From Alkalibacillus haloalkaliphilus (GTDB lineage: Bacteria > Bacillota > Bacilli > Bacillales > Alkalibacillaceae), in NCBI RefSeq assembly GCF_007991275.1, contig NZ_BJYA01000001.1:310001-374000 (forward strand): 64,000 nt of DNA, read 5' to 3'. Positions 33,588 to 42,493 of the stretch are shown piece by piece (within the stretch, counting starts at the first letter, position 1; the number at the start of each line of letters is the position of its first letter). Below the pieces are notes generated by a model. The model saw only the letters and a program-made list of their open reading frames with translations. It made no database searches and had not been told where the DNA came from. A program made the position numbers and the translations under genes.

Positions 33588-34313
33588 ATGAACAATTGGA
33601 AAAAAGAGCTTTGGCTTGCTTCATTTGAACTTAAAGTTACTGCTGAAAAACGAATTGTTAGTCAAATCTTGTTCGTATTATTCACTGTATTTTTCCTTAT
33701 TTCGATGTTAGATCTATACATTGAGACTGGATTAACTGGGTTCGATTTACTATTTTTAATTGTATTTGCTTTTGCTGGTTCAATGACGACTCCTAAAAGT
33801 CTTCAATACCAGATGATTAATGACAATACGCATGTTTCACCCTATTTCACATTACTTCACTCACTACCTATTAATATCAAATCAGTCATTAGAAGTCGTT
33901 TTATTGCAAGTTTTATACAAGCAATACCTGTTCAAATCACCGTTCTAATACTCATATACGTCTTATCAACTGAAATGCAAACGATGATGTCCATAGCAGA
34001 GTACATCTTCTTTTCGATCTTTTGGTTATGCATTGGACTATGTTTAGGCGCTTTATTCCCCGCCTCAAGTGTCGGCCACCACATTAGTAAAGCAGAATAT
34101 TATATTATCATTATAGCGCTGGTGCTTTGTCTAGGAGCTGGCATTTTAATATTTAACTCATATTTAGGGGGACTCGTTTACTCTACGATTAATTTAGTAA
34201 CTAGCTGGCCTTTATATAGTGTCATTGGCGTAATTATCATAACCATTATTACTTTAAAGCTTGCAATAAAATATGCTGAAAACAAAGTCGATCGAATGGA
34301 TTACTTCGTATAA
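33588..34313 (+). CDS. ABC-2-like membrane protein of the GntR-controlled operon
   Basis: Six-helix membrane protein of 241 residues, with segments near 28-48, 52-70, 105-127, 137-160, 168-190 and 205-228. The layout resembles ABC-2 exporter permeases, and it is probably the membrane partner of the ATPase two genes downstream. Sequence similarity to named proteins is not evident to me. The ATG at 33588 follows TTAGGGTGG. It is the first gene after the promoter and palindrome. Confidence 0.8.
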   Translation: MNNWKKELWLASFELKVTAEKRIVSQILFVLFTVFFLISMLDLYIETGLTGFDLLFLIVFAFAGSMTTPKSLQYQMINDNTHVSPYFTLLHSLPINIKSVIRSRFIASFIQAIPVQITVLILIYVLSTEMQTMMSIAEYIFFSIFWLCIGLCLGALFPASSVGHHISKAEYYIIIIALVLCLGAGILIFNSYLGGLVYSTINLVTSWPLYSVIGVIIITIITLKLAIKYAENKVDRMDYFV

Positions 34314-34337
34314 ACTGCTCGAAAGGAGAATTTTTTA

Positions 34338-34730
34338 GTGAAGCTCCCAATTAAATTGTCAAAACAATCACGAGAACCATACTACCACCAAATAGAAGAG
34401 CAAATTAAAGCGTTAATTGCTAGTGGTCAACTAATAGCTAATGCGCCATTACCTTCCATTCGGGCTTTATCTAAGGATTTAGAAGTCAGTGTCATTACGA
34501 CACGAAGAGCCTTTCAAAACTTAGAATACGAAGGGTTTATTTATACAACTCAAGGAAAAGGAACTTTCGTCGCTGAAATTAATCAAGGGACTATGCAACA
34601 AGTGCAGCACGACACTGTCCGAAAGGCTATTAATAAAGCAATCGAAACCGCTAAACAGCACAACTACACTCACGATGACATTAAAACGATTGTTCATGAA
34701 ATTTTAGGTGAAAAGGAGGATTTAAGTTGA
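34338..34730 (+). CDS. GntR-family repressor, YtrA subgroup
   Basis: Short regulator of 130 residues, the same size as Bacillus YtrA. A winged helix at 8-72 (EPYYHQIEEQIKALIASGQL, ALSKDLEVSVITTRRAFQNLE, TQGKGTFVA) is followed by a helical dimerisation tail of about 55 residues and no ligand domain. YtrA-type proteins repress ABC operons induced by cell-envelope antibiotics. The start is GTG at 34338 after AAAGGAG. The stop overlaps the ATPase start by four bases. The likely operator is the palindrome at 33539. Confidence 0.92.
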   Translation: MKLPIKLSKQSREPYYHQIEEQIKALIASGQLIANAPLPSIRALSKDLEVSVITTRRAFQNLEYEGFIYTTQGKGTFVAEINQGTMQQVQHDTVRKAINKAIETAKQHNYTHDDIKTIVHEILGEKEDLS

Positions 34731-35578
34731 GCACGATCTTAAACGTTCAAAACTTAACAAAACAAATCGATGACTTTAATTTAGGTCCCATTAGCTTTGA
34801 TTTAGATCCCAATACAATTACAGTCATTGTTGGAAATAACGGAGCTGGTAAAAGTACATTACTTAAATCAATCTTAAATTTTGTGAAACCAAACGATGGG
34901 GAAATTCGTCTACTTAATCAGGGTCATGAAGACCTAACTGTAGATATACAACAAGAGATTGCATATCAGCCACAGCAATTAATTGGGTGCGACCCATTTA
35001 CAGGTGAACAGCTTCAACAATTGTTTAGCAAAACGTATTACAACTGGGATGAAGAAGGATTCCAACATATAATCCATATACTAGATATCCCGCTTCACAA
35101 GCCGTTTAGTAAACTGTCCAAAGGAATGCAGCAAAAGCTAAACTTTGCATTAAACATTGGTAAAAATGCTAAACTTATGATTTTAGATGAACCAACCGCT
35201 GGAATGGATATCCCATCTAAGCAACAAGTCATCGACATATTAAACGATTGGGTTGAACAAGAAGACCGTACATTACTATTAACAACTCACCAAGTCGATG
35301 AAGTTAAAAAGTTGGCTGACTACATCATGATCATGAAAGACGGAAATCTATTAGCACATGAAGAGAAAGATTCCTTAACCAGTCAATTTAAACAGTATTG
35401 GCTACAAGAAACAGCAACAAAAGAGAACATCACAGGGGAGGTTAGTCGTAAAGGAAATCAGTTAATAAGTGATCACCCAATAGAAACTGAAGCCCATTTA
35501 CAGAGAGAACAGATCCATTGGGTTACAAGTGAGCATCTTGATTTAGAAGAAGTTATTTCACTTATGCTCACACGATAA
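34727..35578 (+). CDS. ABC transporter ATPase (YtrB-like)
   Basis: ATPase of 283 residues. Walker A is GNNGAGKST, the signature is LSKGMQQKLNFAL and Walker B is LMILDEPTAGMD, with an LTTHQVDEVKKL switch region and a degenerate C-terminal extension of about 70 residues. The start is TTG at 34727 after AAGGAGG, coupled to the GntR gene. It probably energises the membrane protein encoded at the head of the operon. Confidence 0.93.
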   Translation: MSTILNVQNLTKQIDDFNLGPISFDLDPNTITVIVGNNGAGKSTLLKSILNFVKPNDGEIRLLNQGHEDLTVDIQQEIAYQPQQLIGCDPFTGEQLQQLFSKTYYNWDEEGFQHIIHILDIPLHKPFSKLSKGMQQKLNFALNIGKNAKLMILDEPTAGMDIPSKQQVIDILNDWVEQEDRTLLLTTHQVDEVKKLADYIMIMKDGNLLAHEEKDSLTSQFKQYWLQETATKENITGEVSRKGNQLISDHPIETEAHLQREQIHWVTSEHLDLEEVISLMLTR

Positions 35579-35599
35579 ACCATTAAGGGAGAGAGAGTT

Positions 35600-36535
35600 A
35601 TGGAAGCAGTTTTAAGTGTTGAAGGACTGGAGAAATCTTTTAAAAATACTAAAGTTCTTCACAACATTACCTTCGATGTTCATAAAGGGGAAATTATGGC
35701 GATTTTAGGGCCTAACGGTGCTGGTAAATCGACGACCATTCGTAACATTATGGGCATTATGTATCCTGATGATGGAAGTGTAACGTTTCACAACCATCAA
35801 GGAAGCGAAATACCCCGTCACAAAATCGGTTACTTACCAGAAGAACGAGGGTTGTATAAAAACGTAAAAGTAATGGACATCATTCTTTACTTTGCCGAAC
35901 TTAAAGATTATCCAATAAAAAAAGCTAAAGAAAGAGCACTTCAATACTTAGAAAAGTTTGGATTAGAAGGAAAAGAAAATGTCTCAGTTGAAGAATTGTC
36001 GAAAGGCATGGGGCAAAAAGTGCAATTTATCGGCTCGATCATCCATGAACCAGAGTTATTAATACTAGATGAGCCATTTTCTGGTTTAGATCCCGTAAGC
36101 CAAGATGTCTTTAAACAAGAAATTAAAGAGCTTGCCAACAATGGAACTGCTATTCTATTAAGCTCTCACCAAATGAACTTAGTAGAAGAAATGTGTGATC
36201 GTCTATTCATGATCAACCGTGGCCAAAAAGTCATCTACGGTTCGTTAAAAGACGTCAAATCAAAGTACGCTAACTTCAAGTGTACTATTTTAGGTGATAA
36301 CTCTGCACAGCAACTTGAGTCTATTAATCAAGTAACTCGCGTTGAACAAGATGGCTATAGTTCTGTTTTATACTTAGAACAAGGGATTGAACTTCCTTCG
36401 TGGTTACACACGCTACCTAATAATTTAGATATCGTAGAGTTAAAAGTGGACCGAATTTCACTTCATGAAATATTCGTTGACGTTGCACTAGGACGCTCAA
36501 TTGCAGAGGAAGTAGGTGGCACATATGCGCAATAG
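35600..36535 (+). CDS. ABC exporter ATPase (YhaQ/NatA type)
   Basis: ATPase of 311 residues. Walker A is GPNGAGKST, the Q-loop region is GYLPEERGLYKNVKV, the signature is LSKGMGQKVQ and Walker B is LLILDEPFSGLD. A C-terminal domain of about 90 residues (DUF4162-like) follows. In Bacillus, such ATPases pair with NatB/YhaP-type permeases and export sodium or peptides. The ATG follows GGGAGAGAG. It starts 21 bases after the previous ABC gene, so it may be read from the same GntR-controlled promoter. Confidence 0.93.
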   Translation: MEAVLSVEGLEKSFKNTKVLHNITFDVHKGEIMAILGPNGAGKSTTIRNIMGIMYPDDGSVTFHNHQGSEIPRHKIGYLPEERGLYKNVKVMDIILYFAELKDYPIKKAKERALQYLEKFGLEGKENVSVEELSKGMGQKVQFIGSIIHEPELLILDEPFSGLDPVSQDVFKQEIKELANNGTAILLSSHQMNLVEEMCDRLFMINRGQKVIYGSLKDVKSKYANFKCTILGDNSAQQLESINQVTRVEQDGYSSVLYLEQGIELPSWLHTLPNNLDIVELKVDRISLHEIFVDVALGRSIAEEVGGTYAQ

Positions 36536-37772
36536 TATTAAAGTCGGCAAGTGGGAAATTAAAAGGAATATTAAAAATAAATCTTTTATCATTTCATTAT
36601 TTTTAACACCTCTGATCTTTGTCTTTTTCGCGACAGTACCTAACTTGTTAAGTGGAAATGATTATGACACGACGACAACGGTTTACGTGAATGATGAACT
36701 TGGCACATATGAAGTGATTGAGCCAATTATCGAAGAAAATAACATGATGAACTGGGACTTAACCGAAACAAATGAAGAGTTACCCACTGTTCAACATCGA
36801 TTTGAAGAAGAACCAAATTCAGCATACATTCAAATTGACGAACACACAGCTGAAAATGGAGTAGTGACATACGTTAAAGGTGATGATGTCAGCTCACAGT
36901 TTTCAAACCAACTTCGTATTATTGAGCAACCTTTAAAACAACTCCAATTGCAGAACGCGAACCTTACTGAAGAACAATTGGAGTTAATTTCTACACCTAT
37001 ATTATTTGAGGCTGCTGATGGAAATGAAGAGTCACAAGCTAGTCAAGAAGAGATCACCACAAATGAAATTGGCATGGTTGACCCATACGAAAGTGGGATC
37101 CCAGCTGCTTTTGCCGGACTTGTTCTCTTCTCAATTGTCATTACGGGTATGATGATTTTCCAAAGCGCATCGCAAGAGAAGAAAGATAAAGTTGCTGAAA
37201 TTATCCTGTCTTCCGTTACACCTGGTGAGCTTATGCAAGGTAAAATTTTAGGGTACTTTGTTTTAGGCCTCATTCAAGTAGGTGTATGGATGCTATTTGC
37301 AATTCCGATTGCGATCTACATGTTAGATGACGTGCCAGTATTACAACACTTACTCGTCCCTGAAACGTTAATTCTTGTGTTTATAGCAATTTTAGGGTAC
37401 TTATTATTTGCTGCTTTATTTGTCGGTTTAGGTGCGACATTAGAAGATGCAAGTTCAGGAAGCAACTTCCAAGGTATGGTTATGATGTTGCCATTTATAC
37501 CGGTTGTCATTATTGGACCTGTATTAAGTGACCCAAGTGGCATCGTTGCTCAAGTAGGTAGTTATATACCATTCACATCACCGACCATTCTCATTTTAAG
37601 GTTAGCTATATTAGATGAATGGCCATGGGTCGAGGTTTTAATTGGTATTACAATCCTACTTGTGAGCATTTGGTTGTTCATGAAGTTAGCCGGTAAGATC
37701 TTTAAAGTCGGTATTTTAATTTACGGTAAAAACGCAACACCGCAAGAAATATGGAAATGGTTAAGAGCATAA
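36525..37772 (+). CDS. ABC-2 exporter permease (YhaP/NatB type)
   Basis: Membrane partner of the preceding ATPase, about 415 residues, near the length of Bacillus YhaP. The topology is ABC-2/DUF3526-like: one N-terminal membrane segment (26-47), an external domain of about 150 residues, then five or six segments in the C-terminal half, with KDKVAEIILSSVTPGELMQGK-type coupling sequence (positions about 227-247). The ATG at 36525 follows AGGTGG; a GTG at 36516 is also possible. It overlaps the ATPase gene by 11 bases. The substrate is unknown. Confidence 0.9.
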   Translation: MRNSIKVGKWEIKRNIKNKSFIISLFLTPLIFVFFATVPNLLSGNDYDTTTTVYVNDELGTYEVIEPIIEENNMMNWDLTETNEELPTVQHRFEEEPNSAYIQIDEHTAENGVVTYVKGDDVSSQFSNQLRIIEQPLKQLQLQNANLTEEQLELISTPILFEAADGNEESQASQEEITTNEIGMVDPYESGIPAAFAGLVLFSIVITGMMIFQSASQEKKDKVAEIILSSVTPGELMQGKILGYFVLGLIQVGVWMLFAIPIAIYMLDDVPVLQHLLVPETLILVFIAILGYLLFAALFVGLGATLEDASSGSNFQGMVMMLPFIPVVIIGPVLSDPSGIVAQVGSYIPFTSPTILILRLAILDEWPWVEVLIGITILLVSIWLFMKLAGKIFKVGILIYGKNATPQEIWKWLRA

Positions 37773-37779
37773 CAATTAC

Positions 37780-37823
37780 AAAGCTGAACGATTTGCACGA
37801 ACTTCGTGCTGTCGTTCAGCTTT
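37780..37823 (+). terminator. Terminator of the ABC operons
   Basis: AAAGCTGAACGA pairs with TCGTTCAGCTTT, with an inner GCACGA/TCGTGC helix, followed by TTTTATAT. Confidence 0.92.
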
Positions 37824-37887
37824 TTTATATAATTTCAATCAAACGTGACAAAATAAGGCTAACTTATATTATCGGAGGGACCGTTTA

Positions 37888-38610
37888 GTGGAAGAAACAA
37901 TTAAAGATTCTCTGATCGTTATTGGCCGCGTAGTCACAATCTTACCCCTACTTTTATTTATGACAATCTATATGGGCAAGCGCACTATTGGAGAAATACC
38001 TGTGTTTGACTTCTTAATTATTATTTCTCTAGGCTCAATCGTTGGTGCCGACTTAGCTGACCCATCAATCAGTCACATTCATACAGCTGTTGCTGTCGTA
38101 GCTGTAGCACTTTTACAACGAGTTGTGACGAAGTTCAAGCTCTCAAACCGACGTTTTGGCAGAATCGTTACATTTGAACCGACAGTGGTGATCCAAAACG
38201 GGCAATTTCTTAAACAAAATATGAAAAGCATCGGCTATTCAATTGATAACGTCTTACAAATGCTAAGGGAAAAGGATGTCTTTGATATCGATGAAGTTAA
38301 AACAGCTATTGTTGAACCAAGTGGTAAAGTAAGTGTGTTAAAAAAATCATCAAGCACTAATGTCACCCGTTCAGATTTAAATATTACTGGAAAAGCGGCA
38401 GACATAGCGTTACCAATTGTCGTAGAAGGAAAAGTTTACACACACGTATTAGAAGATTTCGGTCTTGATTATGATTGGTTACAAAAACGAATGAATGAAC
38501 AAGATGTCCAAAATGTTGAAGATATCTTTTATGCGACGCTTAATCAAAAGCAGAAGTTGCATATTTCACTTAAAGAGAATCATTTAAACGTTCCACGAAT
38601 ATTACATTAA
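37888..38610 (+). CDS. DUF421 membrane protein (YetF/YcaP family)
   Basis: Three N-terminal membrane segments (about 9-27, 35-52, 58-76) followed by the cytoplasmic DUF421/YetF domain with the block RFGRIVTFEPTVVIQNGQF and the RSDL element of the family; 240 residues. Members are widespread in Bacillus; their role is not firmly settled. The start is GTG at 37888 after TCGGAGGG. It follows a strong terminator, so it has its own promoter. Confidence 0.9.
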   Translation: MEETIKDSLIVIGRVVTILPLLLFMTIYMGKRTIGEIPVFDFLIIISLGSIVGADLADPSISHIHTAVAVVAVALLQRVVTKFKLSNRRFGRIVTFEPTVVIQNGQFLKQNMKSIGYSIDNVLQMLREKDVFDIDEVKTAIVEPSGKVSVLKKSSSTNVTRSDLNITGKAADIALPIVVEGKVYTHVLEDFGLDYDWLQKRMNEQDVQNVEDIFYATLNQKQKLHISLKENHLNVPRILH

Positions 38611-38623
38611 ACAAGCACGATTC

Positions 38624-38677
38624 ATGTTAAACACCTATATTATATAGTAATGAATAATAACGAGGTGTTTTAACATG
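38624..38677 (+). promoter_or_regulatory. Long hairpin burying the start of the amidase-like gene
   Basis: ATGTTAAACACCT (38624-38636) can pair with AGGTGTTTTAACAT (38663-38676), with one bulged base, across a 26-base AT-rich loop. The 3' arm contains both the GAGGTG ribosome site and the first two bases of the ATG at 38675. Confidence 0.65.
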
Positions 38678-39439
38678 AACCCAATTGTAACAGGTACTTC
38701 TACAGAAGATATAGTCACAATTGATGTTGACTTAAGCCAGCGCCAGATCAGTTATTTAAATGTATTTAGATCAGATCAACTCGTTGGCATTTTTGAACCT
38801 GTAAGAAGTTTTCACTTACGTAATGAAAGATTAGAACCGATCACTGTCGAGTGTGTATTTGGAGATGGCACTTCCTACTCCACTTACTTAACATTTGATG
38901 AAAGCCGCCAAGTTAGACGTCCAAGTGACTTTAGGCCTGGTGATATTTTAGTGGCAAGCGATAACTTTGGAGATGTTTTCCCTCCTGGTTACATAGGCCA
39001 CTCTGCAATTGTTATTGATGAATACCGTATTGCTGAATCTGTCACATCGCACCCACAAGTCAGAAAAGCTCCAATCCAAAACTTTTTATCAGTTCACACT
39101 CAAGTGATGCACGCTCGTCCAAAAGACCCGAGCATTGGTATGGCTGCTGCTGAGTATGCAAAAGAGTACGTAGAGGCTTATGATACGAACTTAAAACAGG
39201 GTAACTCTGTTCCTGAGTTTTCCTTTTCAACACGTGTCCCGTTAAATGACCCTAATGATGCGATCTATTGTTCTAAATTAGTATGGTTAAGCTATTATTA
39301 CGGTGCGGATGTGGAGTTCCAAAATAACTTCTATTTATTCGCTCCGGTTGATTTGAAAGCTAATATTGAAATGGATGACCGATTCGATGTGATGTATCAG
39401 CATCCTGAGTTTGATTTTAAAATTAACTTAAAGCTTTAA
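38675..39439 (+). CDS. YiiX/NlpC-P60-like (permuted papain fold) hydrolase
   Basis: A protein of 254 residues. An N-terminal region of about 80 residues has no recognisable family (VTIDVDLSQRQISYLNVFR). After it comes a permuted papain-like domain: RPGDILVAS, GHSAIVIDEY with the catalytic His, and YCSKLVWLSYYYG with the catalytic Cys. His before Cys is the order expected for the permuted YiiX group. There is no signal peptide. Possible substrates are peptide or acyl amide bonds. The ribosome site and start lie in a hairpin arm. Confidence 0.83.
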   Translation: MNPIVTGTSTEDIVTIDVDLSQRQISYLNVFRSDQLVGIFEPVRSFHLRNERLEPITVECVFGDGTSYSTYLTFDESRQVRRPSDFRPGDILVASDNFGDVFPPGYIGHSAIVIDEYRIAESVTSHPQVRKAPIQNFLSVHTQVMHARPKDPSIGMAAAEYAKEYVEAYDTNLKQGNSVPEFSFSTRVPLNDPNDAIYCSKLVWLSYYYGADVEFQNNFYLFAPVDLKANIEMDDRFDVMYQHPEFDFKINLKL

Positions 39440-39452
39440 CTCCCCCCCATTC

Positions 39453-39483
39453 AGTCGGCGAATGCAACTTCTATTCGTCGACT
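39453..39483 (+). terminator. Probable terminator of the amidase-like gene
   Basis: AGTCGGCGAAT pairs with ATTCGTCGACT (one G-T pair), followed by ATTTTCTTT. Confidence 0.75.
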
Positions 39484-39534
39484 ATTTTCTTTAAAAAAAG
39501 ACTCACCAAAATATCATGGCAAGTCCTCAATAGC

Positions 39535-39885
39535 TTATTTTATAATGTCATAATTTCCGATTACAGGAAGTGGTGCCTTTTCACCTTTAGCCGCGTTTAA
39601 AATACCAATTAGCCAAAGAATAAATACAAACAAATTCCCAATCGGCAAAATTAACAACCAGCCAATAATAGGAATTAACGTTCCAGCCGTGTTAATTATG
39701 ATTGCTGTTAAAAGTAACAGCAACCCTTGGTTAGCGTGGTATGTTGCAAACTTAGACTCTTTTGCGACTAACAATGGTATAAAGAAAATGATATACGCTA
39801 CAATACCTAAACCTTTGTTTTTTTGAGCGTCTTCACTCACTTGGTCCTGCGAGGGATCTTTATCGTTTTCATTTTCATTCGTCAT
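39535..39885 (-). CDS. DUF4870-family small membrane protein
   Basis: A 116-residue protein: a charged Asn/Asp/Glu-rich N-terminus of 25 residues, then three or four hydrophobic segments with the family pattern KFATYHANQGLLLLL and a C-terminal LPVIGNYDIIK. DUF4870/Tic20-like proteins are common in Bacillus and have no settled function. The ATG at 39885 follows GGAGGGAGAGG. It is convergent with the amidase-like gene. Confidence 0.87.
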   Translation of the reverse strand: MTNENENDKDPSQDQVSEDAQKNKGLGIVAYIIFFIPLLVAKESKFATYHANQGLLLLLTAIIINTAGTLIPIIGWLLILPIGNLFVFILWLIGILNAAKGEKAPLPVIGNYDIIK

Positions 39886-40050
39886 GACCTCTCCCTCCTA
39901 TCTAAAATCCTTACTCCATTTTATGACACTAAAAATTGCTCTATGACTGTGAACAGCTAATGGACAAGGAGATTTTGTAGCTTGTTTGTGGTCAAGTGAA
40001 AACAAAAATCATATCTATATTAAAAGACTTTTTATAAAGGTGAAGATACT

Positions 40051-41616
40051 GTGAAAAACATTGATGATTTCTTTAACGAGTTTATAGATTCAAATTGTGA
40101 GGAGTTAGGCCCTGTTCGAGGTAGTATAAGGCAAGAGAAAGCTTATCAAATCAAGGTCCAAGTGGCCGAAAATCATTTGTACACTTCACGTTCTGAGCCA
40201 ACTTGTAACCGTGATGAGCAGAAATTCGCTAAAAAGATAGGGAACTATACTAAAGGCTTACCCCATAACAAGTATGGTGAGGTTGACATTCCTGCTTACG
40301 ATGCTCTTAAAAAGGCACTTAACAGCGGGTTAGCTAGAGACTTTGAGAGTATTCCTTTAGGAAGTGAATTAAAGCTAACAAACCCACAAGCAGCTTACGC
40401 ATATAATCTTGTTGGTACAGACTCACATCAATTATCAATTCCCGCTCCCCCATCTGTTGAGACCGCTTGGCATGCCAGTGAGATGGCGGAATTATATTGG
40501 CGAGCGCTAACTCGTGACATACCTTTTAATGATTACAGTCGAAATAAGTTAATAAAGGAAGCATCAACGGACCTCACGAAGTTTTCGAACTTTAAAGGCC
40601 CTAAAACGAGTTTGGGTGTGACACCTAATACCATTTTTAGAGGAGATGCGAAGTCTGACTTAACAGGTCCTTTAGTATCACAACTTTTATTAACCGACAT
40701 CCCGTATGGAAACAACACGCTAAAACAACGATATCGCACAACGACTAAAGGTGACGACCATCTAACCGATTATAAAGAATGGTTAAATGTTCAAAATGGA
40801 CACAAACCGACCAATAGGAATGAATACGATCGTCGCTACCGATATATTCGATCTGCTCGTGATTTAGCCGAATGGGTACATCGAGACTTTAGCTTTCAAG
40901 CCTTCTTAAATGCGTGCTTAATCCTGTTAAAATACGGAAATGAAGCAATTGATTCTAATAATCCGTATACAAGTTCAAAAACACAAGTTGGTTTTATTAC
41001 GTTTGGTGCTGCGCATATATTAGATATGGTCACAAGAGCAGCACGTTCAGCCCTAGAGAGTGCTTGGTATCAAAAGTGGCTTGTGCACAGAAGGTTGCGA
41101 CCTGAAGAGTATGGTGGCCTTGTTCACAACTACTTGATGGGCCGTACTGAAGTGCCCATTCATAAAGAATTACTCGAGTCAAAAGCGCTTCAATATACAG
41201 AAGAAACGTTCGGAACTTACCTTTTACCCGTTTCATACGCAGAGGGTTGTCCAACTCACCCGGCTTATCCTGCTGGCCACGCATGTATTGCAGGGGCAGG
41301 AATTACTATGCTTAAAGCTTTTTTCAATGAAGGTTTTGTCATTCCTGAACCTGTTATTCCATCACAAGATGGCCTTTCACTTAATTCATATAAACAATCC
41401 CCCCTTACAATAGGTGGAGAGTTAAATAAACTGGCGAGTAATATTGCTTTAGGACGTGACGCTGCAGGTGTTCATTGGAGAACTGACAGTATTGAAGGAA
41501 TAAAATTAGGTGAACAAGTCGCTCTCAACATCTTAAAAGATTATAAAGAGACATTTAACGAACAGTTCTCTCATTTCAAAATAACTTTGTACGATGGTAA
41601 AACAGTTACTATATAA
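40051..41616 (+). CDS. Vanadium-dependent haloperoxidase-like protein (PAP2 superfamily)
   Basis: A protein of 521 residues with the vanadate-binding motifs of bromoperoxidase-type enzymes: KWLVHRRLRPEEYGG, CPTHPAYPAGHACIAG and LGRDAAGVHWRTDS. The last holds the Arg and His that hold the vanadate. The usual PSGH is PAGH here, as in a bacterial sub-branch. Such enzymes oxidise bromide or iodide with hydrogen peroxide; others in the fold are acid phosphatases. There is no signal peptide or membrane segment. The start is GTG at 40051 after AAAGGTGAAG. The gene stands alone, and nothing nearby suggests a natural-product cluster. Confidence 0.88.
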   Translation: MKNIDDFFNEFIDSNCEELGPVRGSIRQEKAYQIKVQVAENHLYTSRSEPTCNRDEQKFAKKIGNYTKGLPHNKYGEVDIPAYDALKKALNSGLARDFESIPLGSELKLTNPQAAYAYNLVGTDSHQLSIPAPPSVETAWHASEMAELYWRALTRDIPFNDYSRNKLIKEASTDLTKFSNFKGPKTSLGVTPNTIFRGDAKSDLTGPLVSQLLLTDIPYGNNTLKQRYRTTTKGDDHLTDYKEWLNVQNGHKPTNRNEYDRRYRYIRSARDLAEWVHRDFSFQAFLNACLILLKYGNEAIDSNNPYTSSKTQVGFITFGAAHILDMVTRAARSALESAWYQKWLVHRRLRPEEYGGLVHNYLMGRTEVPIHKELLESKALQYTEETFGTYLLPVSYAEGCPTHPAYPAGHACIAGAGITMLKAFFNEGFVIPEPVIPSQDGLSLNSYKQSPLTIGGELNKLASNIALGRDAAGVHWRTDSIEGIKLGEQVALNILKDYKETFNEQFSHFKITLYDGKTVTI

Positions 41617-41619
41617 TTT

Positions 41620-41650
41620 AGCCCAGCCGTAGCATTGTAGCGGCTGGGTA
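41620..41650. terminator. Stem-loop after the haloperoxidase gene
   Basis: CCCAGCCG pairs with CGGCTGGG across TAGCATTGTAG. The T-tail is poor, so termination may be incomplete. Confidence 0.5.
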
Positions 41651-41724
41651 ACACTTTAACTCGGTTTAAATTATTTAGAATGTTTAGTAAAATTGTTTTA
41701 AATAACTTTAAGGGGCGAGAATAG

Positions 41725-42477
41725 ATGGCAAACAGAACGGTTATCGTAACAGGTGGGGCACAAGGAATCGGATATGCTATTGCAAAAGCATTTAGTAGCG
41801 AAGGTGACTATGTTCATATTTGTGACTTAGACGCTGAATTAGTTAAAAATGCAGCGAATAGCTTAGGTAATACAACCGGTCATCAAGTCGATGTAACAGA
41901 TGAAAAACAAGTTAACGCGTTTGTTGAACGTGTAGTGAGTCATAGTGGACAAGTTGATATTTTAATTAATAACGCTGGGCTACAACATATTGACCGTGTC
42001 GAAAATTTCCCACTAGAAAAATGGAACTTACTCATTAACGTCATGCTAACAGGTCCTTTTTTACTTACAAAGGCTGTCGTTCCAGTTATGAAAAAGCAGC
42101 AGTTTGGCAGAATTATTAATATATCCTCTGTTCACGGAAAAACAGCCTCACCCTACAAATCAGCATACATATCGGCAAAACATGGAGTTGTTGGCTTAAC
42201 TAAAACCGTTGCGATCGAAACGGCTAACGATGGCATTACAGTAAACGCCATTATGCCTGGTGCTACAAGAACAAAGTTAATTGAAAACCAATTGGCAAAG
42301 CTTGCTCATCAAGACCAAATTACAGAACAAGAAGCATTGGAGAAAAACTTACTTATAAAACAACCGATGAAACGTCTGCTAGAGCCGGATGAAATTGCGG
42401 AAACGGCTTTATTTTTAGCGTCTGACAAAGCAAATGCCATAACAGGCGAAACGGTCAGTGTCTCTGGTGGATGGTAA
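41725..42477 (+). CDS. Short-chain dehydrogenase, 3-hydroxybutyrate dehydrogenase type
   Basis: NAD-dependent classical SDR of 250 residues. The nucleotide loop is TGGAQGIG, followed by NNAGLQH, the catalytic Ser in ISSVHG and YKSAYISAKHG with the Tyr/Lys pair. SPYKSAYISAKHGVVGLTK is close to 3-hydroxybutyrate dehydrogenases, which interconvert 3-hydroxybutyrate and acetoacetate. Another alcohol substrate remains possible. The ATG follows AAGGGGCGAG. The next gene begins 16 bases later. Confidence 0.88.
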   Translation: MANRTVIVTGGAQGIGYAIAKAFSSEGDYVHICDLDAELVKNAANSLGNTTGHQVDVTDEKQVNAFVERVVSHSGQVDILINNAGLQHIDRVENFPLEKWNLLINVMLTGPFLLTKAVVPVMKKQQFGRIINISSVHGKTASPYKSAYISAKHGVVGLTKTVAIETANDGITVNAIMPGATRTKLIENQLAKLAHQDQITEQEALEKNLLIKQPMKRLLEPDEIAETALFLASDKANAITGETVSVSGGW

Positions 42478-42493
42478 TTAAGAAGGTGAAGAT

